64,000 nucleotides of DNA from Candidatus Opimibacter skivensis. Lineage in GTDB: Bacteria; Bacteroidota; Bacteroidia; Chitinophagales; Saprospiraceae. The position numbers and the translations under genes are program-made. The notes below the pieces were generated by a model. The model did not search any database and had not been told where the DNA came from. It worked only from the letters and a program-made list of their open reading frames with translations. The stretch lies in the NCBI GenBank assembly GCA_016722045.1, contig JADKGY010000031.1:120338-184337 (forward strand), in the 5' to 3' direction. Positions 8,948-16,500 of this stretch are shown in pieces (the first letter of the stretch is position 1; each line of letters starts with the position of its first letter).

Positions 8948-9687
8948 CTGACAATTTTCTTTTTCAAAATAAAATTCTGACCCAGATAAACTTTTCTGAC
9001 CATTTCGTCTTCAGCCAGCTCTTCTGCTGTGCCGGCTTTTAATATTTTCCCTTCGAACATCAGGTAAGCGCGATCAGTAATTGAAAGGGTTTCCTGGACA
9101 TTGTGATCCGTGATCAGGATACCTATATTTTTTACTTTGAGTGCTGCTACGATATTTTGAATGTCTTCAACGGCTATAGGATCAATTCCTGCGAATGGTT
9201 CGTCGAGAAGAATAAATTTTGGATCCGTGGCCAGCGCACGTGCTATTTCTGTACGTCGACGTTCTCCACCTGACAAGCTATCACCGATGTTGTGCCGCAC
9301 ATGTCCCAGTCCAAATTCATCAAGAAGGCTTTCGAGCTTATCCTTTTGTGCAGAGGATGAAAGTGTAGTTAATTCCAGTACGGCTTTGATATTATTTTCT
9401 ATGCTCAATTTTCTGAACACGGATGCTTCCTGGGGAAGATATCCTAAACCCAACCTTGCACGCTTATACATCGGCAATGTTGTGATCTCTGTTTGATCTA
9501 CATATACATGGCCTTCATTGGGCTTTATAAAACCAACGGTCATATAAAAGACTGTAGTCTTACCTGCACCATTCGGACCCAATAAACCGACGATCTCACC
9601 CTGGGTGACTTCAATAGAAACTTTATCAACCACCTTACGGCTACCATAATATTTTACCAGCGAATCAGTCCAAAGTCTCATCACCAC
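8944..9687 (-). CDS. lptB: LPS export ABC transporter ATP-binding protein LptB
   Basis: A 247-residue ABC ATPase. Walker A is GPNGAGKT (37-44), the Q-loop is YLPQEASVF, the signature is LSGGE (138-142), and Walker B is FILLDEP (158-164), followed by FAGIDPIAVEDI, which is characteristic of LptB. It powers LptFG to move lipopolysaccharide from the inner membrane across the periplasm. The start may be at codon 1 (MVMRLW) or codon 3. lptC, lptF and lptG are not adjacent; instead two small lipoprotein genes are coupled to its 3' end. Confidence 0.93.
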   Translation of the reverse strand: MVMRLWTDSLVKYYGSRKVVDKVSIEVTQGEIVGLLGPNGAGKTTVFYMTVGFIKPNEGHVYVDQTEITTLPMYKRARLGLGYLPQEASVFRKLSIENNIKAVLELTTLSSSAQKDKLESLLDEFGLGHVRHNIGDSLSGGERRRTEIARALATDPKFILLDEPFAGIDPIAVEDIQNIVAALKVKNIGILITDHNVQETLSITDRAYLMFEGKILKAGTAEELAEDEMVRKVYLGQNFILKKKIVR

Positions 9688-9747
9688 AAAAGATTAATCA
9701 GATTACCCAGATTATTTTTCGTTATTGCGAACATCATTATTTTGAAT

Positions 9748-11331
9748 TCATTTTAAATTCCATGTCACTTTTGCTTCCAATTCCCATCCGGCTCTTAGGT
9801 TGTCAGGCATAAATATCATTTTACGCTCAGGTTGTCTTTTTTTATGATAATCTCCGGTATCCCAAACACCATTTTGATTGAGGTCTTCGATCAGCTCAAG
9901 AGTGTATTTTCCTGGTGATAAGCCCTTTTTTACTAATTGTGTTGCACTTTGGTGTTCAATAACAAAGGTATCGCTTATCTGTTCACCTGCTTTGATGAGG
10001 AGGACATATTGCTTTGAGGAATCAAGTCCATCTATGGTCATGGTGAGATCTCCATATTGATCAGGTCCTGTGACGAAGAGGATTTGTTTTACGGTATCAT
10101 TTGATCGTCCCCAATAATCAGTGATGGCTCCGGGTAGTAGTGTGAGATGATATCTCATTTTTTCTATCCAACCAGCACTCAAGTCAAATCGTCTTATATC
10201 ATGTATATCTTTTTCAATTTTATATGGAATGATTCCGAATGAATCTTGTGACAATTTAATCCTGGATGTATCAACAGATAACAAAGGAAGTTCAGAAATA
10301 ATGGATACCTGAGATCCGGGTCGAAGCCGGACAGATGAGATCCTTATTCCCGCAGGTTTATTGACAAGTGAAGGTGATGAAGATGCCTTGATTTTAGTTG
10401 AATCATTTTCAAGAATTGCATATCCCCCATAGTTCTTCGCCGGATTGTAATATACCTGCAATGTATCGCCATCCCATATCATCATCGAACTATCAATCGC
10501 CGGTACAAAAACTGGAACTTGTTTTGGATATGGAGCATTAATGACAACTTTGAGCCGACCGGGTGCGACATTGAATATTTCCTTTATAACATTTCGATTT
10601 TCGCGCGGAAATACACGCAGCTCCGATATTTGCACCAGCGGCTGTGAAGTAAAAACTGTACTGTCCCGCCATCCAAACAATTCTCCTTCCTGATCATAAA
10701 GAAAATTCTGATTATCATCTTTCAGCGCGACAATATTAAAACTATCTCCTCTGACATTTGACATGGTCCATCTTCCATCTTTATTTGTTTTGGCCAGGTA
10801 TTCGGGTTTCCGTTTGTAGACTGCACTATCTTCTCCCACCGGATATAACATCACCCATACACCATCGGCAGGTTTTAATGTCAATGCATTCGTCACAATC
10901 CCGGTAAGTCTGATGGAGTCCAAATTATCTCCTGTTGAAAAAATGAAAGAGTAATTTTCAAGAATATTGCCTTCATTCAGATCGGCGATCGAATTGCCAA
11001 AATTAATCGTGTACGTAGTCTCTGCTTTTAAGCTGTCCGGCAATCTGATGATGATCCCTTTGCCTTTTTGCTTTATATCCGGATCGTGAGGCATCAAAGG
11101 AGAAACTACAAGCTGGGTGTAAACATCCTTCATGGTGATCCACTCATCAAATAGAATTGTGATTTCCTTTTCGTGAAAGTTGGTTTGCTTATTAGGAGTG
11201 GACTCCTTTTCAATGATAACAGGAGGCTTTGAGTCCTTCAGTCCCCCTGTGGGAGCTTTTGGGCTGGCGCAGGCATATAAGCAAAACAAAGCAGATATCA
11301 GGAGTAAACCCAGATGGGATTTAATAAACAT
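9748..11331 (-). CDS. Ig-like (Big_5) domain outer-membrane lipoprotein
   Basis: About 527 residues from the internal ATG at 11331; the frame is open to 11355, but the later start gives a proper lipoprotein signal (FCLYAC). Directly after the Cys comes the ASPKAPTGGLKDSKPP stretch, typical of a conserved Bacteroidota lipoprotein family with an N-terminal SbsA/Big_5 Ig-like domain (about residues 40-140, with TTYTINFGNSIADLNEG). A second beta-sandwich region resembles carboxypeptidase-regulatory modules (ADGVWVMLYP and NIVALKDDNQNFLYD). The family is widespread but of unknown function, probably a surface or periplasmic structural protein. It lies 60 bp upstream of lptB on the same strand. Confidence 0.75.
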   Translation of the reverse strand: MFIKSHLGLLLISALFCLYACASPKAPTGGLKDSKPPVIIEKESTPNKQTNFHEKEITILFDEWITMKDVYTQLVVSPLMPHDPDIKQKGKGIIIRLPDSLKAETTYTINFGNSIADLNEGNILENYSFIFSTGDNLDSIRLTGIVTNALTLKPADGVWVMLYPVGEDSAVYKRKPEYLAKTNKDGRWTMSNVRGDSFNIVALKDDNQNFLYDQEGELFGWRDSTVFTSQPLVQISELRVFPRENRNVIKEIFNVAPGRLKVVINAPYPKQVPVFVPAIDSSMMIWDGDTLQVYYNPAKNYGGYAILENDSTKIKASSSPSLVNKPAGIRISSVRLRPGSQVSIISELPLLSVDTSRIKLSQDSFGIIPYKIEKDIHDIRRFDLSAGWIEKMRYHLTLLPGAITDYWGRSNDTVKQILFVTGPDQYGDLTMTIDGLDSSKQYVLLIKAGEQISDTFVIEHQSATQLVKKGLSPGKYTLELIEDLNQNGVWDTGDYHKKRQPERKMIFMPDNLRAGWELEAKVTWNLK

Positions 11332-11371
11332 GAGGCAAAGATATTGATCTTTCAAGAACGCTGAAACTTGA

Positions 11372-11950
11372 GAAGAATTTGCAATACGGAATGAGGAATG
11401 AGGAAGAGAATCGAGAATATAGAATTTTGAGCTCTGAATTAAGAGCTTGAATGGGGAATGTGGAATAGGGAATGGGAATCAAATCCGGTATGTTGAATAG
11501 AAAATGGAGAATGGAAAAGAAAATCGAGAATATAGAATTTTGAGCTCTGAATTAAGAGCTTGAATGAGGAATGTGGAATAGGGAATGGGAATCAAATCCG
11601 GTATGTTGAATAGAAAATGGAGAATGGAAAAGAAAATCGGGAATAGAGAATTAAGAGCTCTGAATTAAGAGCTTGAATGGGGAATGTGGAATAGGGAATG
11701 GGAATCAAATCCGGTATGTTGAATAGAAAATGGAGAATGGAAAAGAAAATCGAGAATATAGAATTTTGAGCTCTGAATTAAGAGCTTGAATGAGGAATGT
11801 GGAATAGGGAATGGGAATCAAATCCGGTATGTTGAATAGAAAATGGAGAATGGAAAAGAAAATCGAGAATAGAGAATTAAGAGCTCTGAATTAAGAGCTT
11901 GAATGGGGAATGAGGAATGGGAATGGGAAAGAAAATCGGGAATGGGGGAA
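11372..11950. repeat. 113-bp tandem array with 226-bp higher-order period
   Basis: This fills the 697-bp spacer 11356-12052. Exact landmarks (the tcgag/tcggg word) recur at 11411, 11524, 11637, 11750 and 11863, a constant 113 bp. Units 2 and 4 share tatagaatttt plus gagg, while units 3 and 5 share agagaattaa plus gggg, so a 226-bp dimer was duplicated; unit 1 is a hybrid. Inside each unit, GAAT words recur every 7 bp, and AGCTCT-GAATTA-AGAGCT can form a hairpin. From 11950 to 12052 there is AT-rich sequence that leads into the next gene. Confidence 0.9.
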
Positions 11951-12052
11951 TTATAATTTATAAGTTTTATCAGATAAACAGATGAGATATCTGTTATTTA
12001 GATTGCTTTTTCAAAATATGATCAATATTTTTATCGTATTGAATACTTTGCC

Positions 12053-12439
12053 ATGGGGAAAAATAATCTGGAGGAACGACTGATAAATTTTGCTGTCGCT
12101 GTAATTGAGATTGCTGAAAATTTGAAAAAATCATTTGTGGGAACTGACTTAAGCGGTCAGCTCATCAGATCGGCTACTTCGGCAGCACAAAATTATGGGG
12201 AGGCCCAAAGCCCGGAATCAAGGAAAGATTTTATACATAAAATTAAGGTGGTCCTAAAAGAACTTCGGGAAACAAAAATCTCTCTTTCTATTGTCCATCG
12301 AACAAAACTTTATTCAGATGATTCGAAAATCCAAAGCGTAATAGATGAAAATAATGAGCTCATTGCCATCTTTGTTGCATCAACTGTAACTGCTTCAAAG
12401 AACATGGGATTGGAAGATAGTAAAAAGTACCGACGCTAA
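12053..12439 (+). CDS. Four-helix-bundle protein (S23 / intervening-sequence protein family)
   Basis: A 128-residue all-helical protein. The sequence with LEERLINFAVAVIEIAENL, SGQLIRSATSAAQNYGEAQ, and FIHKIKVVLKELRETK is the standard signature of the TIGR02436 family first described in 23S rRNA intervening sequences; Avd proteins of diversity-generating retroelements share the fold. No reverse transcriptase, template repeat or rRNA is nearby, so neither role can be claimed here. The gene is flanked by the 113-bp array upstream and an inverted partial copy of the same unit downstream (12525-12565), which suggests that it and the repeats form a unit. Confidence 0.88.
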   Translation: MGKNNLEERLINFAVAVIEIAENLKKSFVGTDLSGQLIRSATSAAQNYGEAQSPESRKDFIHKIKVVLKELRETKISLSIVHRTKLYSDDSKIQSVIDENNELIAIFVASTVTASKNMGLEDSKKYRR

Positions 12440-12524
12440 TTATTTACAATACTACCTTTCATATTTTCAAAATTCATTGATTAAATCTTCGATTTTCATT
12501 GGCGATTCCATGTTCTAAATTTAC

Positions 12525-12592
12525 GCTCTAAATTCAGAGCTCCAAATTCTAGATTCTCGATTCTCTTCTTAATTCTTAATTCTAAATTCAAT
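12525..12592. repeat. Inverted partial copy of the 113-bp unit plus heptamers
   Basis: Positions 12525-12565 are the reverse complement of 11406-11446 (inside the upstream array) with about 3 mismatches in 41 bp by eye. The stretch 12544-12592 runs on as heptamers (aaattct, agattct, cgattct, cttctta, attctta, attctaa, attcaat). Confidence 0.8.
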
Positions 12593-12602
12593 AAAGCTGT
12601 TG

Positions 12603-13541
12603 CTACTTATTAAATCTCCCCAACGGATGAAACTGATTCATCGTATCTCTTAGATAATCTGCATTTAAATGTGTATAAATTTCAGTGGTGGTAATAGAAG
12701 CATGACCGAGCATTTCCTGTACAGCCCGCAAGTCAGCGCCTCCTTCTACAAGATGTGTGGCGAATGAATGGCGAAGGCTGTGCGGCGAAATTATTTTTGT
12801 AATTCCCGCTTTTTCAACTGCTTCTTTGATGATTGTAAATATGGTAACGCGTGATAATTTTTTTCCTCTCCGATTCAGAAACAGGATGTCCGCTGAAGCC
12901 GGATCTATATTCATCATGCGGTTGCGGTCTCCTTCGAGGTAGAGGTTGATGTGATGCAGTGCACTCTCGCCGATCGGGATGAGTCTTTCTTTATTATTTT
13001 TCCCGATGACACGTATCATCTGCAGATCCGGATAGATATGACTGATGCGGAGACCTGTAAGTTCTGATACTCGAAGGCCACATGCATACAAGGTCTCGAT
13101 GATGGCCACATTACGGGTGCCTTGAGGTGTGCTGCGATCGATGGATTCGAGCATACGCATGATTTCTTCATAGCTCAGCACTTCAGGGAGATATTGATCA
13201 AGCTTCGGTCCCTGCACTAATTCTGTAGGATCAACAGTGATCATATCTTCCAACATCATGTATTGAAAAAAGGATCTGACCCCTGATAACATCCTCGCCT
13301 GAGATCGACGACTTATCTCCACATCATTGAGGACATGCAGATATTGCTCAATATGTTTTCCCTCAACTTTTGCAGGTGAGGATATAGATAAATCTTTAAA
13401 CATGAATTCAGACATACGGCGCACATCTCTTTCATACGCTTCAATGCTATGCGCAGAGAGACCTTTTTCTAAAGTCATGTACGCAATAAATCCATTGAGC
13501 GTAGAGTCCCAGTCCATATGGTGTGCAAGGTAGCTATTCAA
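12603..13541 (-). CDS. xerD: XerD-type site-specific tyrosine recombinase
   Basis: A 312-residue tyrosine recombinase with the full catalytic set: R157 (CGLRVSEL), K181, H254 and R257 (HSLRHSF), H280 (LGHASI) and Y289 (IYTHLN). It has an N-terminal SAM-like core-binding domain (residues 10-95). The length and close match throughout fit the chromosomal XerC/XerD pair that resolves dimers at dif, rather than a phage integrase. The ATG at 13517 (MDWDST) is a plausible alternative start. No dif-like site was recognised nearby. It lies beside the four-helix-bundle gene and its repeats, but a functional link is not shown. Confidence 0.88.
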   Translation of the reverse strand: MNSYLAHHMDWDSTLNGFIAYMTLEKGLSAHSIEAYERDVRRMSEFMFKDLSISSPAKVEGKHIEQYLHVLNDVEISRRSQARMLSGVRSFFQYMMLEDMITVDPTELVQGPKLDQYLPEVLSYEEIMRMLESIDRSTPQGTRNVAIIETLYACGLRVSELTGLRISHIYPDLQMIRVIGKNNKERLIPIGESALHHINLYLEGDRNRMMNIDPASADILFLNRRGKKLSRVTIFTIIKEAVEKAGITKIISPHSLRHSFATHLVEGGADLRAVQEMLGHASITTTEIYTHLNADYLRDTMNQFHPLGRFNK

Positions 13542-13564
13542 ATGGAAGAGGGAAGGCCGGAAAT

Positions 13565-13717
13565 CAGTATTCGGTGTTCAGTATTCAGTATTCAGTAAAC
13601 GGTAAACGGTAATTAGTGAAGTTCAAAAAAGGAAAGGAAGTTATCCGTAGTCTGAGACTACGGATAACTTCTTTTCCTTTTTTAAGTGATTACTGAATAC
13701 CGAATACTGAATACTCT
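13565..13717. repeat. Heptamer arrays flanking a long hairpin
   Basis: Left arm 13565-13620 has eight heptamers related to cagtatt; right arm 13690-13717 has four that are their reverse complements (ttactga, ataccga, atactga, atactct). They enclose the hairpin at 13625-13683, so the entire spacer can fold on itself. Confidence 0.75.
13625..13683. terminator. Long near-perfect hairpin, likely bidirectional terminator
   Basis: AAAAAAGGAAAGGAAG and TTATCCGTAGTC pair across a 3-nt TGA loop with GACTACGGATAA and CTTCTTTTCCTTTTTT. The stem is about 28 bp, A-rich at one foot and T-rich at the other, which fits termination between the TonB receptor and xerD (both minus strand). Confidence 0.7.
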
Positions 13718-13718
13718 T

Positions 13719-16185
13719 TTAACCCTGTGAACCCGCTCCTGCTCGTTGTTTCTCGTCTTCTGCGCCTCCGACTCTTCTTCTCGATGGTGAAAGTTGCTTA
13801 TCACCGAAACGTTGTGTATATGTAATTGAGGCCTGGCGTGTTTCCCTGAATACTTCAAAGGTTTCCTGGTAGTCCCGGTATTTGATAAACGCAGAAGGAA
13901 GGTTCTGCCAGAAAATATCGCTTACAGCTAGCTTTATTGTTGCTCTGTTTTTGAAAAGCATTTTCTGAACACCCGTGCCTAAACCCCACATCGGGTTGAG
14001 ATCCATAAAGGCATAAATTTCTCTGGTGTGATAATTGAAATTGAGCTCTGCTGTCCAGCCTTTCCCAAACGTAAATGAATTGTTGGTAACAAAATTGAAT
14101 ACAAGATTTCCATCCCTAAGATTGGTGTTAGCATAATTCCCTCTGTATTTACCGACATAAGCGTCAAAATTAATTGTATTGTTCCACCATTTTCCGATGG
14201 AGATTGGAGCCGATGCGCTGAAGGAATAATATTCAACATTATCAAGATTTTTATCAGTCTGAACAGTTACTCTTTCAAGTCCTTCCACCGGCGCAATAAC
14301 CTGGGTAATATTATCAGTCGTCAGGGCATAAGAAAGTGTAGCTGTGAATCGTTGGAAGAAAGTATGATTCCACTCGAATGACCAGGTGAATTGCGGATTT
14401 AGGAATGGATCACCTTCACGGTACGTGCTTGGATCAAGATAATATTTGAAAGGATTTAATTGCTGATAAGAAGGCCGGTCCAGACGACGGCTCATATTCA
14501 ATCCCATCGAATAATGATCACTGAAATTATAATTAAGAAAAACACTAGGAAATAAATTGATATAATTCCGGTCAAAGGATTGTCCATTGATTAGTTGAAC
14601 ACCTTCGGCGATTGTATTCTCCGCTCTTAATCCTGATTGGATGCTGAATTTTGACCAATTCCGAGTCAGATTAATGTAAGCAGCATTAATTTTTTCTTTA
14701 TAAATAAAATGATTGCTGATCGTACTGTCAAAGACAGGGTGATCAATATCACTTTTATCAAAAAACTGCACGTCATTATCTGCACCAACCACACTTGCCT
14801 TTACACCGGCTTCAAATTTTAAATCTTGTGTAATGGGATATACAAAATCCGCTTTTGCAGATTTTATATCCAGATCACCTTGCAGATCCCCGAACAATAA
14901 ATATTCAGGCAGATTCTCTGTACCCTCGAGATCATAATATTTAGTTGTGAAAAGCTGGGTCGTATTATTCCTGTAATTGGCATAATCGATATCTACAGAC
15001 AATTCCTGATGCCCTTTTGGAAACGTATGTTTGAAATTGCCATTCAGCGCATATGATGGCCAGAGATCGTTGCTACGATTTGATGTACTGAATCCTGAAA
15101 TCACTTCCTGAAGACCATTCTCAACATCAGTGGTATTTTCACCATGATGCTTAAATTTATTGATATTGCCACTTGCTAATACTCCTATGACTGTGTTTGG
15201 AGAAATAGTATAATCCACACCCAGGCGACCTGAATTAAAATAATATGGAATTTTAAGATAATTTTTTTGTTTGTATGCTCCGGTTCGTTCTCCTTCATCA
15301 AAAAATACACGATACAATCTCAAATCATTAAGACCCATCCGGTAACTGTAATTATAACTGCCAAAAACATTTACCTTTTTTATTGCGGTGATTTAAATTA
15401 ATTCCTCCACCTGCTTTTGGATAAATACCCTGGCTATAAAAAGTATTGAAGGATCCGTTGGTCCCCTGGTTTTCATTTTTCTTCATCCGGATATCGATGA
15501 TGCCTGCATTTCCTGCTGCGTCGTATTTCGCTGACGGATTTGTGATTATTTCTATTCGATCTATACTGCCTGATGGTAATGCTTTGAGATAATTTGTTAA
15601 ATCCTGTCCTGCCATTGGAGTAGGCTTGCCATCAATCATGAAGATAACACCAGATCTGCCACGAATGGAAATGGATTCCCCCGCACTGACTATGACACCT
15701 GGCGATCGTTCGAGAACATCCATGGCACTACCTCCTGAAGCGAGAATACTATTATCAACATTGACGATTAGTCTATCTGATCTTCGTTCTATAAAAGGTT
15801 TTTGAGCGACTACACTTATTTCAGCAAGATCGATACCACTGGATTGCAAAAGAATTTCAGGAATATTGATTTCATTATTTTCTGCTGAAACCGTAAAGGA
15901 TTGGCTTCTAAAATCAGCAAAACCTAAAAAAGAAATATTGACATAATACTCTCCCGGTGGAATTTCTACGAAAGAGAATTTTCCATCGACACCTGTTAAT
16001 TCTGCCTTGACTAATGTGCTGTCTGATGTCCTGAATAAAGTAACCGTTGCGACTTCCACTGCTTTATTTTCATTGTCTTTTACAATACCATAAATGGTTG
16101 ATGCATTGAGATATGACGATGATAAAATAATATTGAATATCACTATTCCCAGGATGTAGCATTTATGATGTATAGATGTTTCCAT
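13719..16185 (-). CDS. TonB-dependent outer-membrane receptor (OMP_b-brl_3 type), one frameshift
   Basis: Two adjacent frames form one receptor of about 820 residues. The 5' part (16185-15352) has a signal peptide, a carboxypeptidase-regulatory-like beta domain (GIVKDNENKAVEVATVTLF to about residue 105) and a plug domain (MDVLERSPGVIV, PSGSIDRIEIITNPSAKYDAAG). The 3' part (15338-13719) is the beta-barrel (MSRRLDRPSYQQLNPF) with a C-terminal strand ending SITYTQRFGDKQLSPSRRRVGG. The junction lies near 15370: after the A6 run in AATAAAAAAGGTAAATG, dropping one G restores N-K-K-V-N-V-F-G-S-Y-N-Y-S-Y-R. Substrate unknown. The C-terminal 20 residues are basic and repeat-like. The frameshift may be a sequencing error. 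Confidence 0.82.
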
Positions 16186-16391
16186 TTTATTTCGTGTTGA
16201 TCAGATGATGAATTATCAATGTCGAAATAAGAGATTATTAATTTCTTAAACTGATGTATTCGGCAGATGGATGTGTTTGAGTGGTAAGGGAGTGGGTGTA
16301 TACGACGAGATTTTCGTTTTGCCCCTAAATCCCCTAAAGGGGACTTTTGAATACCGATTATTAATGCTTAAACATCAATTATCAAAAAACA

Positions 16392-16419
16392 ATCATGATC
16401 AATCATGCCTGATCATGAT
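16392..16419. promoter_or_regulatory. 10-bp inverted repeat upstream of ppc
   Basis: ATCATGATCA and TGATCATGAT are perfect inverted arms around an 8-nt spacer. They lie about 67 bp upstream of the TATCTTTG motif. An operator is possible; there is no T tract, so it is not a terminator. Confidence 0.4.
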
Positions 16420-16485
16420 GATCTGCGTTCCATAAGATTGTGCAATAGCTTAAAATCTCTTATCCAAAACTATAATCCCTAAGCC

Positions 16486-16493
16486 TATCTTTG
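16486..16493 (+). promoter_or_regulatory. Bacteroidota -7 motif TATCTTTG of ppc
   Basis: An exact match to TAnnTTTG, only 7 bases before the ppc ATG. With a start point a few bases downstream, the mRNA would have almost no leader. No clear -33 TTG is seen at the usual spacing. Confidence 0.5.
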
Positions 16494-16500
16494 TTACAAT

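Larger units (their letters stand above)
16186..16500. other. Spacer with interspersed repeat, inverted repeat and ppc promoter
   Basis: This 315-bp gap holds an interspersed element at 16321-16350 (gcccctaaat, cccctaaagg, ggacttttga), which also forms the 3' end of the SDR gene at 22745, and an inverted repeat at 16392-16419. The promoter motif for ppc is at 16486. The rest shows nothing further that I recognise. Confidence 0.6.

Noticed and set aside
12053..12439. Diversity-generating retroelement (Avd-like protein)
   Set aside because: No reverse transcriptase, no template/variable repeat pair with adenine changes, and no C-type lectin target is visible.
15352..15390. Programmed frameshift in the TonB receptor
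   Set aside because: The needed shift is +1 after an A6-GG run, the codon phase does not fit the A-AAA-AAG minus-one heptamer, and similar homopolymer breaks occur across the window.
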